64,000 nt of DNA, from the NCBI GenBank assembly GCA_022483015.1, contig JAKVOB010000001.1, positions 1,016,902 to 1,080,901 on the forward strand, read 5' to 3'. The notes beneath the pieces were generated by a model. It saw only the letters and a list, made by a program, of their open reading frames with translations. It had not been told where the DNA came from and did no database searches. Source of the stretch: Atopobiaceae bacterium. GTDB lineage: Bacteria > Actinomycetota > Coriobacteriia > Coriobacteriales > Atopobiaceae. This document shows positions 53,445-64,000 of this stretch, piece by piece (the stretch's first letter is position 1; every line of letters begins with the position of its first letter). The position numbers were made by a program, and so were the translations under genes.

Positions 53445-54407
53445 TCACGGTGCCTTTGGGATCTCGAAGGCATCGAGCTTCGCCGAGAAAGCCACCGGGT
53501 CGTAGACTTCCTTGAACTGGAAGCGCATCACGGGGATGCCCAGCGCGTTGATGTGCGACTCGCGCTGGCGCTCGGCGAGAAGGACGTCGGCCGTGCTGCG
53601 CCCTCCCGTCATGGAGGGGTCGACGTACTTGTCACGCCCGTCGAGCTCGCCGGCGACCTTGGAGCCGTCGGGTCGCTCCCACAGGTAGTCCAGGCGCATG
53701 ACATGTCCCTGATCGAGTGGGTCCGTAACATCAACCTGCAGGTCGGGGATGGCGTAGCCCAGCCCGAGCATCATGGCTCGCGCGATCGACTCGCCGCCGT
53801 TCTCCGAGCGGCCATCCGCATATGAGATGGTGATCCTTGCCAACTTGATGCCGTGCTGTCTGCCTTGGGTCCTAATCTCCGCCTCGAGGTCTGCACGGGT
53901 CACCCTGCCCGAGCGAAGCGCAGCGTCCGCTATCGCGAGTCCCTCCGAGAACCCCAGCGTGCGGCAACAGTCGATGACCGTGGTGGCCATCGGCGTCACT
54001 TGGATGTTGCCTACCCGCTCCGATCTGAGCTTCGTGGCGCTGTGACGCACGACGTTACCGCTTCCATGCTGGCGGTTGTGCACGGATGTCGTCACGTGAA
54101 TCGTCTCGAGCAGGTTGTATGAGGTCGTGAGGCCATGGACGAACGCTGCCGTCTGGTGCGAGAACGTCCAGCCCATGTGGAGCATCCCAAGGGTCCGTAC
54201 GACCAGCACATGTTGCTCGATGCGCGTCAGTGCCTCCCAAGAGCGTCTCCTGGCAAAGAGGCCATCGGACGGACGCACGAGCACGTCGCTTCCGACTCTC
54301 CTGATCATGGCTTGTCGCATTCGCTCGGACTGCACGGGCGTGCAGATGCCGATTCGCTCGGAGCCGTCGAGCCATCCGTCGATCTGTGCGGCAATGGCGT
54401 GCTGCAT
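53445..54407 (-). CDS. AbiEi-like antitoxin-domain protein with DUF559-like C-terminus, orphan
   Basis: A 320-residue cytoplasmic protein. N-terminal ~60-190 resembles the AbiEi antitoxin/transcription-factor-like domain (SHQTAAFVHGL, VTPMATTVIDCCRTLGF). The C-terminal ~210-320 has MRLDYLW, GELDGRDKYVD and LLAERQRESHINALGIPVMRF, a Vsr/DUF559-like PD-(D/E)xK pattern (Asp...Glu-x-Asp...Lys). ATG 54407 has GAGAGGG upstream; the longer frame runs into the right hairpin repeat and is not used. There is no AbiEii toxin beside it. Two 89-bp hairpin repeats bracket the gene, so it may have arrived as a unit. Widespread in actinobacteria; role unknown. Confidence 0.75.
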   Translation of the reverse strand: MQHAIAAQIDGWLDGSERIGICTPVQSERMRQAMIRRVGSDVLVRPSDGLFARRRSWEALTRIEQHVLVVRTLGMLHMGWTFSHQTAAFVHGLTTSYNLLETIHVTTSVHNRQHGSGNVVRHSATKLRSERVGNIQVTPMATTVIDCCRTLGFSEGLAIADAALRSGRVTRADLEAEIRTQGRQHGIKLARITISYADGRSENGGESIARAMMLGLGYAIPDLQVDVTDPLDQGHVMRLDYLWERPDGSKVAGELDGRDKYVDPSMTGGRSTADVLLAERQRESHINALGIPVMRFQFKEVYDPVAFSAKLDAFEIPKAP

Positions 54408-54488
54408 ACGGGTCCCTCTCGGTGGCGGGTGGTGTCGGGATAACGGGTTCGTACCCGTGGGGTGCCTGGGGGAGTCGGCATGCCATGC

Positions 54489-54577
54489 CCTTTCGTTTGT
54501 CGATGCATTCCCTAGTGTTCTTGGCGATTTAGCGGAGCAAGAAACGCTAGGGAATGCATCGACAAACATTGATGATG
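54489..54577. repeat. Hairpin direct repeat, right copy
   Basis: An ~89-bp element matching 53324-53412 with only a handful of differences. Inverted arms at 54496-54523 and 54538-54566 pair over about 28 bp around a 14-base loop. Located 82 bp upstream of the AbiEi-like start. Confidence 0.8.
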
Positions 54578-54659
54578 CTGCAGCCGAGAAGAACGACCAG
54601 TCGTGGCTGCTACGGGGGAGTGACGTCTGCTGACCGTATGCGACGCGCACCGCATGCGG

Positions 54660-54863
54660 CTACTTGTCGTGGAAGGTGTGGCTCCAGGTGGTCATGGTCT
54701 CGTCGATGCTCTCGGGATTGCCGGTCGCGTCGATGTTCTCCTGACGCTCGCGGGCATCGTCGGCAGGGGTACGGTGCCTCTGCTCGTTGGCGTCACCCTT
54801 GAACAGGAGGGCGATGATCGCGACGAACACGACGATTCCCACGAATATGATCACGGTGGTCAT
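54660..54863 (-). CDS. Small membrane-anchored protein
   Basis: A 67-residue protein: an N-terminal membrane segment (VIIFVGIVVFVAIIALLF) and a soluble, Asp/Glu/Arg-rich helical tail ending TWSHTFHDK. GAGGAGCGCGAGG lies upstream of ATG 54863. Function unknown. It could be an anchor or regulator; the tail is too short for an enzyme. Confidence 0.55.
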   Translation of the reverse strand: MTTVIIFVGIVVFVAIIALLFKGDANEQRHRTPADDARERQENIDATGNPESIDETMTTWSHTFHDK

Positions 54864-55010
54864 GTGGCCTCGCGCTCCTCGGATGTGGCCCTGCCGATGC
54901 CTTCGTTATACCCCTGACGTCGTTCGCCCGTGTCGGCTTTGCCGGCGCGCGCGAGGGAGTACGCTAGCTGTCGTGTCACACCCCCAGCATCCGTTCGCAA
55001 GGAGGACCAG

Positions 55011-56387
55011 ATGGACTATCGCGTCGAGCACGACTCCATGGGAGAGGTGCGGGTCCCCGCTGACCGCCTCTGGGGTGCCCAGACCGAGCGCAGCCATGAG
55101 AACTTCCCCATAGGCGTCGGCCTCGAGACCATGCCCGCCGAGGTCATCCATGCCTTCGGCGTCCTGAAGCAGGCTGCGGCCGAGGCCAACCGGGAGCTCG
55201 TGCCCGACCGCATGACGGCGCAGAAGCTCGAGGCCATCAGCACGGCTGCCTCCGAGGTCGCGGCCGGTGCCCTTGATGCGGAGTTCCCCCTGGTGGTGTG
55301 GCAGACGGGCTCGGGCACGCAGTCCAACATGAATGCCAACGAGGTCATCGCCAACCGTGGCAACCAGGTTGCGGGCACCCGCCTGCTCCATCCCAACGAC
55401 GACGTCAATATGAGCCAGTCGTCAAACGACACCTTCCCCACGGCCATGCACATCGCCGCAGCTCGCGCGCTCGAGGGTGACGTCCTGCCCTCCGTGCGCC
55501 GTCTCGCCCAGACGTTCGCCGAGCTCGAGGCCCGCTATGCCGATGTGGTCAAGTGCGGTCGCACCCACCTGCAGGACGCCACGCCCATCACCTTCGGCCA
55601 GGAGGTCTCGGGGTGGCGCGCGAGCCTCGAGCGCGACGCGGGACTCATCGAGGCGGCGGCCAAGCCCCTCCACGAGCTGGCGTTGGGTGGCACCGCGGTC
55701 GGTACGGGCCTCAACGCCCCCGACGGCTTCGACACCCTGGTGGCCGAGAAGGTCTCCGGGCTCACGGGCGTGTGCTTCTCGACGGCCCCGAACAAGTTCC
55801 ATGCGCTCACCTCGAAGGACGAGCTCGTGGTGGCCCACGGTGCCTTGAAGGCGCTCGCGGCCGACATGATGAAGATAGCCAACGATGTGCGCTGGCTCGC
55901 GTCGGGCCCGCGCGACGGCCTGGGCGAGATCCGCATCCCGGCCAACGAACCTGGCTCGTCGATCATGCCTGGGAAGGTCAATCCCACCCAGTGCGAGCAG
56001 GTCACGATGGTGGCCGTGCAGGTCATGGGCAACGACTGCGCGGTCGGCATGGCGGCCTCGCAGGGCAACTTCGAGCTCAACGTCTTCATGCCGGTGCTCA
56101 TCTATAACTTCTTGCAGTCGGCGCGGCTCCTCTCGCAGTCCATGGACTCGTTCCGCGAGAGGTGCGCCGTGGGCATCGAGCCCATCCGGGAGAAGATGGA
56201 CGCCAACCTGCACGACTCGCTCATGCTGGTCACGGCCCTCTCGCCGACCATCGGCTACGAGCATGCCGCCGAGGTGGCGCACAAGGCCTACGAGGATGGC
56301 ACGTCGCTCAGACAGGCGTGCGTCGATTTGGGGTATCTCTCCGCACAAGGGTTCGATGATGTGTTCCACCCCGAGAGGATGGTCTGA
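55011..56387 (+). CDS. fumC: Class II fumarate hydratase
   Basis: A 458-residue member of the fumarase/aspartase family, full length. The signature GSSIMPGKVNP is present, as are TGSGTQSNMNANEV and CGRTHLQDATP. These identify fumarase C rather than aspartase. Oxygen-stable, iron-free; converts fumarate and malate. AAGGAGG precedes ATG 55011. It is followed 16 bp on by malic enzyme, so malate and pyruvate are linked in one operon. Confidence 0.95.
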   Translation: MDYRVEHDSMGEVRVPADRLWGAQTERSHENFPIGVGLETMPAEVIHAFGVLKQAAAEANRELVPDRMTAQKLEAISTAASEVAAGALDAEFPLVVWQTGSGTQSNMNANEVIANRGNQVAGTRLLHPNDDVNMSQSSNDTFPTAMHIAAARALEGDVLPSVRRLAQTFAELEARYADVVKCGRTHLQDATPITFGQEVSGWRASLERDAGLIEAAAKPLHELALGGTAVGTGLNAPDGFDTLVAEKVSGLTGVCFSTAPNKFHALTSKDELVVAHGALKALAADMMKIANDVRWLASGPRDGLGEIRIPANEPGSSIMPGKVNPTQCEQVTMVAVQVMGNDCAVGMAASQGNFELNVFMPVLIYNFLQSARLLSQSMDSFRERCAVGIEPIREKMDANLHDSLMLVTALSPTIGYEHAAEVAHKAYEDGTSLRQACVDLGYLSAQGFDDVFHPERMV

Positions 56388-56403
56388 CCGAGAGGAAGCA
56401 GCC

Positions 56404-57579
56404 ATGGATTACGCAGCCGAGTCGCTTCGCCTTCATGAGCAGTGGAAGGGCAAGATCGAGGTCGAGGCGACGGTTCCCGTGAAGACCAAGGACGACCTGT
56501 CCCTGGCCTACACGCCTGGCGTGGCTGCGCCCTGCCTTGCGATCCAGGCCGACCCCCAGAGGAGCTATGACCTCACGCGGCGCTGGAACCTCTGTGCCGT
56601 CATCACCGACGGCAGCGCCGTGCTGGGACTGGGCGACATCGGCCCGGTCGCCGGCATGCCCGTCATGGAGGGCAAGTGCGTGCTGTTCAAGTCGTTCGCG
56701 GGGGTGGATGCGTTCCCTCTGTGCGTGAACACCCATGACGTCGACGAGTTCGTGAACGCCGTGGCGCTCATCTCGGGCTCGTTCGGCGGCATCAACCTCG
56801 AGGACATCGCGGCGCCGCGCTGCTTCGAGATCGAGCGCAAGCTCAAGGAGCGCTGTGACATCCCCATCTTTCACGATGACCAGCATGGCACCGCCGTCAT
56901 CACGCTCGCCGGCCTCACCAATGCGCTCAAGGTCGTGGGCAAGCAGGTCGAGCAGGTCCACATCGTCGTGTCCGGTGCGGGTGCGGCTGCCACAGCAATC
57001 ACGAAGCTGCTGCTCAAGGCTGGTGTGTCAGACATCATCATGTGCGACCGTCATGGTGCCATCTACGAGGGTCGCACGGAGGGCATGAACTGGAGCAAGG
57101 ACGAGATGAGCAAGGTCACCAACCCGCGGCACCTCTCGGGCTCGCTTGCCGACGTGCTGCCGGGGGCCGACGTGCTCATCGGCGTGTCTGCGCCGGGGCT
57201 CGTCACCACCGAGATGGTCAGGACCATGGCGCGCGATTCCATCATCTTCGCCTGCGCCAACCCCACGCCCGAGATCTTCCCTGACGATGCCAAGGCGGGC
57301 GGCGCTGCCGTGGTCTCGACCGGCAGGTCCGACTACCCCAACCAGATCAACAACGTGCTGGCCTTCCCAGGCATCTTCCGCGGCGCCTTCGACGTGCGGG
57401 CCTCTGACATCAACGAGGACATGAAGATTGCGGCGGCCCACGCCTTGGCCGACCTCGTGACGCCCGACGAGCTCTCGGCCGACTACATCATCCCCAAGGC
57501 CTTCGACCCGCATGTGGGGCCGGCCGTGGCCTCGGCTGTCGCCGATGCCGCACGCAGGAGCGGCCTTGCCAGGATATAG
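56404..57579 (+). CDS. NAD(P)-dependent malic enzyme
   Basis: A 391-residue enzyme that decarboxylates malate to pyruvate. AYTPGVAAPCLAI, the metal-binding GGINLEDIAAPRCFEIE and FHDDQHGTA motif, and the nucleotide loop VVSGAGAAATAITKL are all present. The short form (about 390 residues, no phosphotransacetylase tail) is usual in Gram-positive anaerobes. It starts 16 bp after fumC and is co-expressed with it, giving a fumarate-malate-pyruvate route that supplies pyruvate and reducing power, or runs in reverse. Confidence 0.95.
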   Translation: MDYAAESLRLHEQWKGKIEVEATVPVKTKDDLSLAYTPGVAAPCLAIQADPQRSYDLTRRWNLCAVITDGSAVLGLGDIGPVAGMPVMEGKCVLFKSFAGVDAFPLCVNTHDVDEFVNAVALISGSFGGINLEDIAAPRCFEIERKLKERCDIPIFHDDQHGTAVITLAGLTNALKVVGKQVEQVHIVVSGAGAAATAITKLLLKAGVSDIIMCDRHGAIYEGRTEGMNWSKDEMSKVTNPRHLSGSLADVLPGADVLIGVSAPGLVTTEMVRTMARDSIIFACANPTPEIFPDDAKAGGAAVVSTGRSDYPNQINNVLAFPGIFRGAFDVRASDINEDMKIAAAHALADLVTPDELSADYIIPKAFDPHVGPAVASAVADAARRSGLARI

Positions 57580-57720
57580 GGCCGTGGCCGCCGCGTAGCC
57601 CCTCTCGCGTGCCCCTCTCGCGTGCCGCTCCGCATGCGCGCCGCTGCGCCCATCCTTCGTGCCTTCCGCCTGTCTCCCTCTTGTGTCACCCTGTTCTCAT
57701 CAAGCAGGGGAGAGGAACAT

Positions 57721-59526
<1,806 letters not shown>

Positions 59527-59681
59527 TCGTAGCTGTGCGCGGAGGGGGGGCCGACCCCGCACGCCTCGTCCGCCCTGCCTCCTGCCCGCGTCCCGTACGA
59601 GCTCCGCCCCGCCGAGAAGAACGAGGCGGTCGCCCCATCCTCTGGGACGACCACCTTCGTGCCGACCGATCGGCTCGCCGT

Positions 59682-59918
59682 CTACGAGGCGAGCGTCTTG
59701 AGGTAGGCGATGATGTCGTCCGACTCATACATGGGCTTGCCGTCAATGAACAGGCAGGGGACCTGTTTCTTGCCGCCAACGCGTACGAGTTCGTCGGCGG
59801 CCTCGGGGTCGCGCAGAATGTCGCGCTTCTTCAGCGTGATGCCGTTCTGCGCGATGAATTGCATGACCTTGCGGCAGTAGGGGCAGGTGTCCTTCTTGTA
59901 GAGTACGAGGTCGGGCAT
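59682..59918 (-). CDS. Glutaredoxin-like protein
   Basis: A 78-residue thioredoxin-fold protein with CPYC at 12-15, the cis-Pro in KQVPCLFIDG and a terminal ESDDIIAYLK glutathione-site-like segment. It fits NrdH-redoxin/glutaredoxin. The start ATG 59918 has GAGAGGAG upstream. It would reduce disulfides for ribonucleotide reductase or other proteins. Convergent with the ABC exporter, divergent from the second MFS gene. Confidence 0.9.
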   Translation of the reverse strand: MPDLVLYKKDTCPYCRKVMQFIAQNGITLKKRDILRDPEAADELVRVGGKKQVPCLFIDGKPMYESDDIIAYLKTLAS

Positions 59919-60241
59919 GGGGTCTCCTCTCGGTCGCGGCACCTGGGGCGCCGCCTCATCGGTTGCTTCCTTACTGCGTATCCCCCCAAACGGTTGCTCC
60001 CATTCGCAGCGAGCCGAGCTCGACCATCCTGATGGGCCGGCGGGCGCAGGTGGCGGCAGGAGGGTCAGCACACAGCGCGCCGACCTTGTTCACTTTGTGG
60101 GCCCCACCCGCTCGCCTGCTATACTGGTCCCATCAACGAGCGGTTCTCGACAACGTAAGTCCAGTTGACGCAGCCGCACGCCCATAAGGACTCCCGTGTG
60201 GCTGCCAGATGCCCAAGCCTCACGGAAGGTCGGTCCCCTGC
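59919..60241. other. 323-bp stretch without a supported gene
   Basis: Spacer between the divergent glutaredoxin and second MFS genes. It carries a CTGCTATACTGG promoter block and a ~115-base leader shared in layout with the first MFS gene. Nothing else recognised. Confidence 0.5.
60095..60125 (+). promoter_or_regulatory. Promoter of the second MFS gene
   Basis: TATACT at 60120-60125 inside CTGCTATACTG, the same 11-base block as at 33943 before the paralogue. A weak TTGTGG lies 19 bp upstream. Confidence 0.45.
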
Positions 60242-61747
60242 ATGTCACAATCTGCGTCCCGCCCCACATCCAGCCATATGCCGCTGCTGGTGGTGATGTA
60301 TGCCTCCGCGTTCGTCGCGGCCTTCAACGAGAACATCATCAACGTCGCGCTCGTCGACATCATGGGCGACCTCTCCGTGGGGGCCACCACCGCGCAGTGG
60401 CTCATCACCGGCTACATGGTCCTCGCCTCCATCGTCACGGCCTCGATGGCGTTCCTCTCGCGTCGCCTCTCCACCCGGAGGCTCTTCTTCGTGGCCTCCG
60501 CCTGCCTGCTCGTGGGTGAGGTCGCCTGCTATGTGGCGCCGACCTTCGCGGTGCTGCTGCCGTGCCGCATCATCCAGGCCATCGGTTCCGGCATGCTCTT
60601 CCCGCTCATGATGAACGTGGTGCTGGCGGTCGCCCCCAAGCAGCGGATGGGACTGTTCCTCTCCATAGGTGGCGCCTGCATCACGCTGGGGCCAGCCTTC
60701 GGCCCCGTCATCAGCGGCCTTGCGGCGACGCTCTTCGGCTGGCGGGCGATCTTCGTGCTGCCGGCCCTTGCCATGGCGGTGCTCGCCCTCGTCGGCGTCC
60801 GCGTGGTCGAGGACGTCTCCACGCCGCAGGCGGCCACGCTCGACGTGCCTTCGCTGGTCGAGCTCTCCGTGGGCCTCACCTGCTTCGTCTATGGGCTCTC
60901 GGAGCTCACGTGCGCCTTGCCGCTTGCCCTGGGTGCGCTTGTCGTGGCGCTCGTGGTCCTCGCACTCTTCGTGCGCAGGCAGGGCCGCATCGCGGAGCCC
61001 CTGCTCGACCTGCGCCCGATGCGCAACCCCCGCTTCTGGCCTGCCTGCCTGCTCGTGGTCGTGGCCATGATGGAGACCTTCTCGATGAGCGTGCTGCTGC
61101 CGCTCTACTTCGAGGGTGCCTGCGGTACCGATGCCCTCGTGGCGGGCCTGCTCATCCTCCCTGCCATCGCGGTGAACGCCGTGACCTCGGTGGTGGGCGG
61201 CCGTGTCATGGACGCCCGCGGCGGGTGGCCGCTGCTGCCGGTGGGCTTCGCCCTCGTGGTCGTGGGGCAGGTCCTGGTCTGGTCCGTCTCGGAATCGCTC
61301 GCCATGGGGCTCGTCGTCGCGGCGACCGTGGTGGTCTATGCCGGTGTGGGGCTCGTGCTCTCGCCCTCGCAGACGGCCGGCCTCAGGCACCTGTCACAGG
61401 ACGAGTACCCGCACGGCACAGCCCTGCTCAACACGTTCGTCATGATCGCCGCCAGCATCGGGCCGTCGCTCTTCGTGGGGATCCTCTCGAGCGGCGCCGC
61501 CTCGGCTGCGGCCTCCGGCCTTGCCGCGTCGGCGTCAGAGGCGGCGGGGTTTGCCCAGGCGGTGCTGGTGGCCGCCGTCATCGGCGCCGCAGGACTCGCC
61601 CTCTCGGTCGGCTATGCCCGCAAGGCGCGGACCGAGAAGGCGATGCCTCCGCAATCGCAGGGGCCATCTGGGGCTGGGGCAGATGATCAGGTCATATCCG
61701 AGAAGGACGCCTCGGGCAGGGCGCGTCGGGAGGGTGTGCGGGCATAG
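60242..61747 (+). CDS. DHA2-type MFS multidrug transporter (paralogue 2)
   Basis: A 501-residue protein closely similar to the 34060-35478 product in almost every helix: AAFNENIINVAL, GATTAQWLITGYMV, SIGGACITLGPAFGPV, EPLLDLRPMRNPRFW. It differs in a longer acidic-basic C-terminal tail of ~30 residues. The 152-bp identical tract (60965-61116) with matching promoter blocks points to duplication plus later gene conversion. Probably exports drugs or bile-type compounds; the specificity of the two copies may differ in the variable helices. Confidence 0.9.
   Translation: MSQSASRPTSSHMPLLVVMYASAFVAAFNENIINVALVDIMGDLSVGATTAQWLITGYMVLASIVTASMAFLSRRLSTRRLFFVASACLLVGEVACYVAPTFAVLLPCRIIQAIGSGMLFPLMMNVVLAVAPKQRMGLFLSIGGACITLGPAFGPVISGLAATLFGWRAIFVLPALAMAVLALVGVRVVEDVSTPQAATLDVPSLVELSVGLTCFVYGLSELTCALPLALGALVVALVVLALFVRRQGRIAEPLLDLRPMRNPRFWPACLLVVVAMMETFSMSVLLPLYFEGACGTDALVAGLLILPAIAVNAVTSVVGGRVMDARGGWPLLPVGFALVVVGQVLVWSVSESLAMGLVVAATVVVYAGVGLVLSPSQTAGLRHLSQDEYPHGTALLNTFVMIAASIGPSLFVGILSSGAASAAASGLAASASEAAGFAQAVLVAAVIGAAGLALSVGYARKARTEKAMPPQSQGPSGAGADDQVISEKDASGRARREGVRA
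60965..61116 (+). repeat. 152-bp tract identical to 34783-34934
   Basis: Base-for-base match to the first MFS gene, ending at GAGGG; flanking sequence differs. See the partner entry. Confidence 0.85.
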
Positions 61748-61946
61748 GCCGAGGGCCCTCGGCGACTCGCCGTCTCGCGACCTGTCATGTCTCGCGGACC
61801 GGGGGCCCGCACGTCCCCCCAAACCGGCCTTTCGCCTTCCTGAATAGGGGATTCAGCCTGATGGCAGGCTAAGATGGGCTGACTAGTATCTCAAGGGGAA
61901 GGTCCCTTTGTGGTCCGTCCCCTTTCGAGACGAAGGCGGGCCCATC

Positions 61947-64000
61947 ATGCGAAGCGACCCTTCTCGCAAGGCACTTGTCATCATCCTTTCCGTGGCGATG
62001 GCGCTCACATGCATGCCCGTGCAGGGCCTCGCCGAGGCCGTGGACGAGGCGCAGGTCGTCACGAGCTCCCTTGTGGGATCGGCCTCCGCTTCCCTGACCG
62101 TCCAGGATGCCGGTCAGTCGACTGCCGATGACGCCATCTCGCAGGATGCGACGAGCGACCAGGAGGTCGACGCTTCCTCTGCGGTCAGTGCGGAGACCCC
62201 TACTGCGACCGATGACGACGCGAGTGCCGTCGAGACCGCTGCCGCGACCACCGATGACGCGTCCACCACCTCCGAGACGGCCGACGCCCAGGCTGCCACC
62301 ACGCAGGATGCGCTCACTGTCCAGTCCGATGACCTCGTCACACAGACATATGACGCGCTGGAGATCTTGGTAGATGGCGGCCGTACCATCACCATCTCGG
62401 ACGCGAGCGAGTCTGGCATGCTCAAGATCTCTGGCCTAGGTGGCAACCCCTCCATCATCCCCGCGAGCGCCAGCGTCATACTGACGAGCGAAGATGGTGC
62501 GGCCCAGGACAGCATGGTCAACGTGGTCGCCACCAAGTCCACGGTGAAGCTTGAGCTTAAGGACCTCAAGCTCAGGCACGACGGCGACAGCCCGCTTCGC
62601 ATCCAGGGCGGAAGCACCGTGGTGGCCACCCTGGAGGGCTCCAGCGAGCTCAACTGCGTCGGTGGCGGTCAGCCGGGCGTCCAGGTGCAACGGGGCGCCT
62701 CCCTCACGATCACAGGCACGGGCTCGCTCAACGCCCTAGGCGACACCGACGGTGCGGGTATCGGCACCTGGAACGGTGCCAGCATCTCGATGGGTTCCCT
62801 CACCATCACGGGCGGGGCCCAGGTCACGGCCACAGGATATGGCGAGGCTGCTGGCATCGGCTGTGGCAACGAGGCGACGAGCGGCGGTACGGTGACCATC
62901 ACGGGTGCTGGCACGAAGGTCACGGCCAACGGCGGCAAGTACGGTGCTGGCATCGGTGGCGGTGACCAGTCGGGCGGCTGCAACGTCATCATCTCCGACG
63001 GCGCCTCGCTCACGGCCACGGGCGGCTACGGTGGCGCTGGCATCGGTTCCGGCGACAAGGACGGGGGCAGCCCCGGCACGCTCACCGTGAGTGGCGATGA
63101 CACGCGCGTCACGGCAATCGGCGGGGAGAAGGCCGCGGGTGTCGGGACTGGACGTGACGCCACGCATGGCGGCACGGTCACCGTCAACGGCGGCATCCTC
63201 ACTGCCACGGGCGGGGAGTATGGCGCCGGCATCGGTGGGGGATACGAGACCTCCGGCAGCACCGTCATCATCAACGGCGGCACCGTGGTCGCGCGTCACG
63301 GTGGGGATGCCAGCGGCATCGGCTCGGGCAGCGAAGGCTCGAACGGTGGTAGCCTCACCATCAATGGCGGTTCCGTGCTGGGGTCCGGTACCTCGGGCTT
63401 CGATGAGTCCGTGCAGCCCACGCCCAAGAACGCCGACGGCGTGGAGCTCGAGCGCTACTCCGTCCAGCTCCAGTACACCTCCACCTACGAGCTGGTGACG
63501 GAGTTGAGGCTCTATGACTCTGCGGCTGCCGCGCTGTCCCAGAGCGACGTGCACATGTGGACCATCCCAGGTCCCTTTAGCGACTGTGCCGCGCTCTACC
63601 TCTACCTTCCCAAGGGCACGGACCTCGGCTACGTGACCACGAACATCGCCTCCTATAATCGCCTGGGCACCTCGGACATCTTTGAGCTCTATCAGCTGCC
63701 CTATCTGGTCCATTTCGACTCTGGTGTGGATGATGTCAGCGGCACCATGCCTGATCAGATCTGGAGGCACGGGGAGCGCAAGTCCCTCTCCCCCAACACC
63801 TTCTCGCGACCGAACTACTTCTTCGCCGGCTGGTCCAAGACCAAGGGATCCACCAAGGCGGATTACTCGGACAAGCAGGTGGTCACAGAGGTGGCATCGA
63901 ATGACTCGGTGACCCTCTATGCCGTCTGGATCCCGATGACCAAGAACGCGACCCTTACCTACGCCTCCTCGGATGCGAGCCATGGCACGGTATCCCTGGC
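61947..64000 (+). CDS. Large secreted repeat protein (beta-helix and InlB-type repeats), cut by right edge
   Basis: An open frame runs from ATG 61947 (AAGGCGGG upstream) to the edge without a stop, 684 residues seen. A signal peptide (ALVIILSVAMALTCMPVQGLA-EA) is followed by an Ala/Thr/Asp-rich low-complexity stretch (about 50-140). About nine Gly-rich repeats of the form ITGxGxxVTATGGxYGAGIGGG then form a parallel beta-helix at ~220-470. At ~570-650 an InlB B-repeat-like beta module appears (VHFDSG... YFFAGWSKTKGS... YAVWIP). The C-terminus and anchor are outside the window. An adhesin or host-interaction protein by class. Confidence 0.82.
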   Translation, partial: MRSDPSRKALVIILSVAMALTCMPVQGLAEAVDEAQVVTSSLVGSASASLTVQDAGQSTADDAISQDATSDQEVDASSAVSAETPTATDDDASAVETAAATTDDASTTSETADAQAATTQDALTVQSDDLVTQTYDALEILVDGGRTITISDASESGMLKISGLGGNPSIIPASASVILTSEDGAAQDSMVNVVATKSTVKLELKDLKLRHDGDSPLRIQGGSTVVATLEGSSELNCVGGGQPGVQVQRGASLTITGTGSLNALGDTDGAGIGTWNGASISMGSLTITGGAQVTATGYGEAAGIGCGNEATSGGTVTITGAGTKVTANGGKYGAGIGGGDQSGGCNVIISDGASLTATGGYGGAGIGSGDKDGGSPGTLTVSGDDTRVTAIGGEKAAGVGTGRDATHGGTVTVNGGILTATGGEYGAGIGGGYETSGSTVIINGGTVVARHGGDASGIGSGSEGSNGGSLTINGGSVLGSGTSGFDESVQPTPKNADGVELERYSVQLQYTSTYELVTELRLYDSAAAALSQSDVHMWTIPGPFSDCAALYLYLPKGTDLGYVTTNIASYNRLGTSDIFELYQLPYLVHFDSGVDDVSGTMPDQIWRHGERKSLSPNTFSRPNYFFAGWSKTKGSTKADYSDKQVVTEVASNDSVTLYAVWIPMTKNATLTYASSDASHGTVSL

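Noticed and set aside
53445-54407. Complete type IV toxin-antitoxin pair (AbiEi/AbiEii)
   Set aside because: Only the AbiEi-like half is present; no nucleotidyltransferase toxin frame lies on either side.
54431-54480. tRNA-like GGGTTCGTACCC sequence
   Set aside because: Only a small hairpin; no acceptor, D or anticodon arms around it.

Overview
This window is GC-rich, densely coding DNA that looks like a Coriobacteriia genome, most likely an Atopobiaceae (Olsenella-like) gut or oral anaerobe. That placement is an inference from the gene set: sortase-type surface proteins, an all-in-one amino-acid ABC transporter, a glycyl radical enzyme, fumarase with malic enzyme, and very short SD-led intergenic spacing. 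I saw no rRNA, tRNA, CRISPR array or prophage. Both window edges cut genes.

Layout. 1-5.5 kb: a leftward operon of a GAF-ABC ATPase, a coiled-coil FtsX permease and a DMT transporter that runs off the left edge. 5.6-16.3 kb: secreted and surface proteins (lipase-like, beta-helix, M6 protease) with an HXXEE membrane protein/TetR pair and an NADPH-FMN reductase-type flavoprotein. 16.7-21.2 kb: a solitary SF1 helicase with a nuclease-like tail, small membrane proteins and a PAS-GGDEF protein. 21.3-25.5 kb: a LysR regulator beside a B12-independent methionine pair (metE-metF). 25.7-28.4 kb: a 920-residue protein carrying binding, permease and ATPase parts of an amino-acid importer plus an extra C-terminal domain. 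28.6-33.9 kb: a GntR/UTRA regulator divergent from a nanE-like epimerase, a glycyl radical enzyme, its activase and a small protein. This is the best candidate for an undescribed pathway.

34-39 kb holds a multidrug-type MFS transporter, a VOC protein, a butanediol-type dehydrogenase and a PAP2 phosphatase. 38.5-45.7 kb is a leftward run of abutting or overlapping genes: metF, a split methionine synthase activation domain, metH, ecfT, a double ecfA and ecfS. It looks like B12-dependent methionine synthesis coupled to its own ECF importer, probably for a corrinoid. 45.8-52 kb has HxlR/thioredoxin, an MBL hydrolase and a six-or-so PAS hybrid kinase. 52-60 kb has a CDF transporter, an AbiEi-like orphan bracketed by two hairpin repeats, fumC-malic enzyme, an ABC exporter and a glutaredoxin. 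60.2 kb carries a paralogue of the 34 kb MFS gene, and 61.9 kb begins a large repeat-rich surface protein cut by the right edge.

Intergenic DNA is unusually rich in long inverted repeats (35.5, 46.8, 53.3 and 54.5 kb) and one dispersed ~155-bp repeat pair (11.5 and 16.4 kb). Functions below are read from sequence motifs; no database search was possible.
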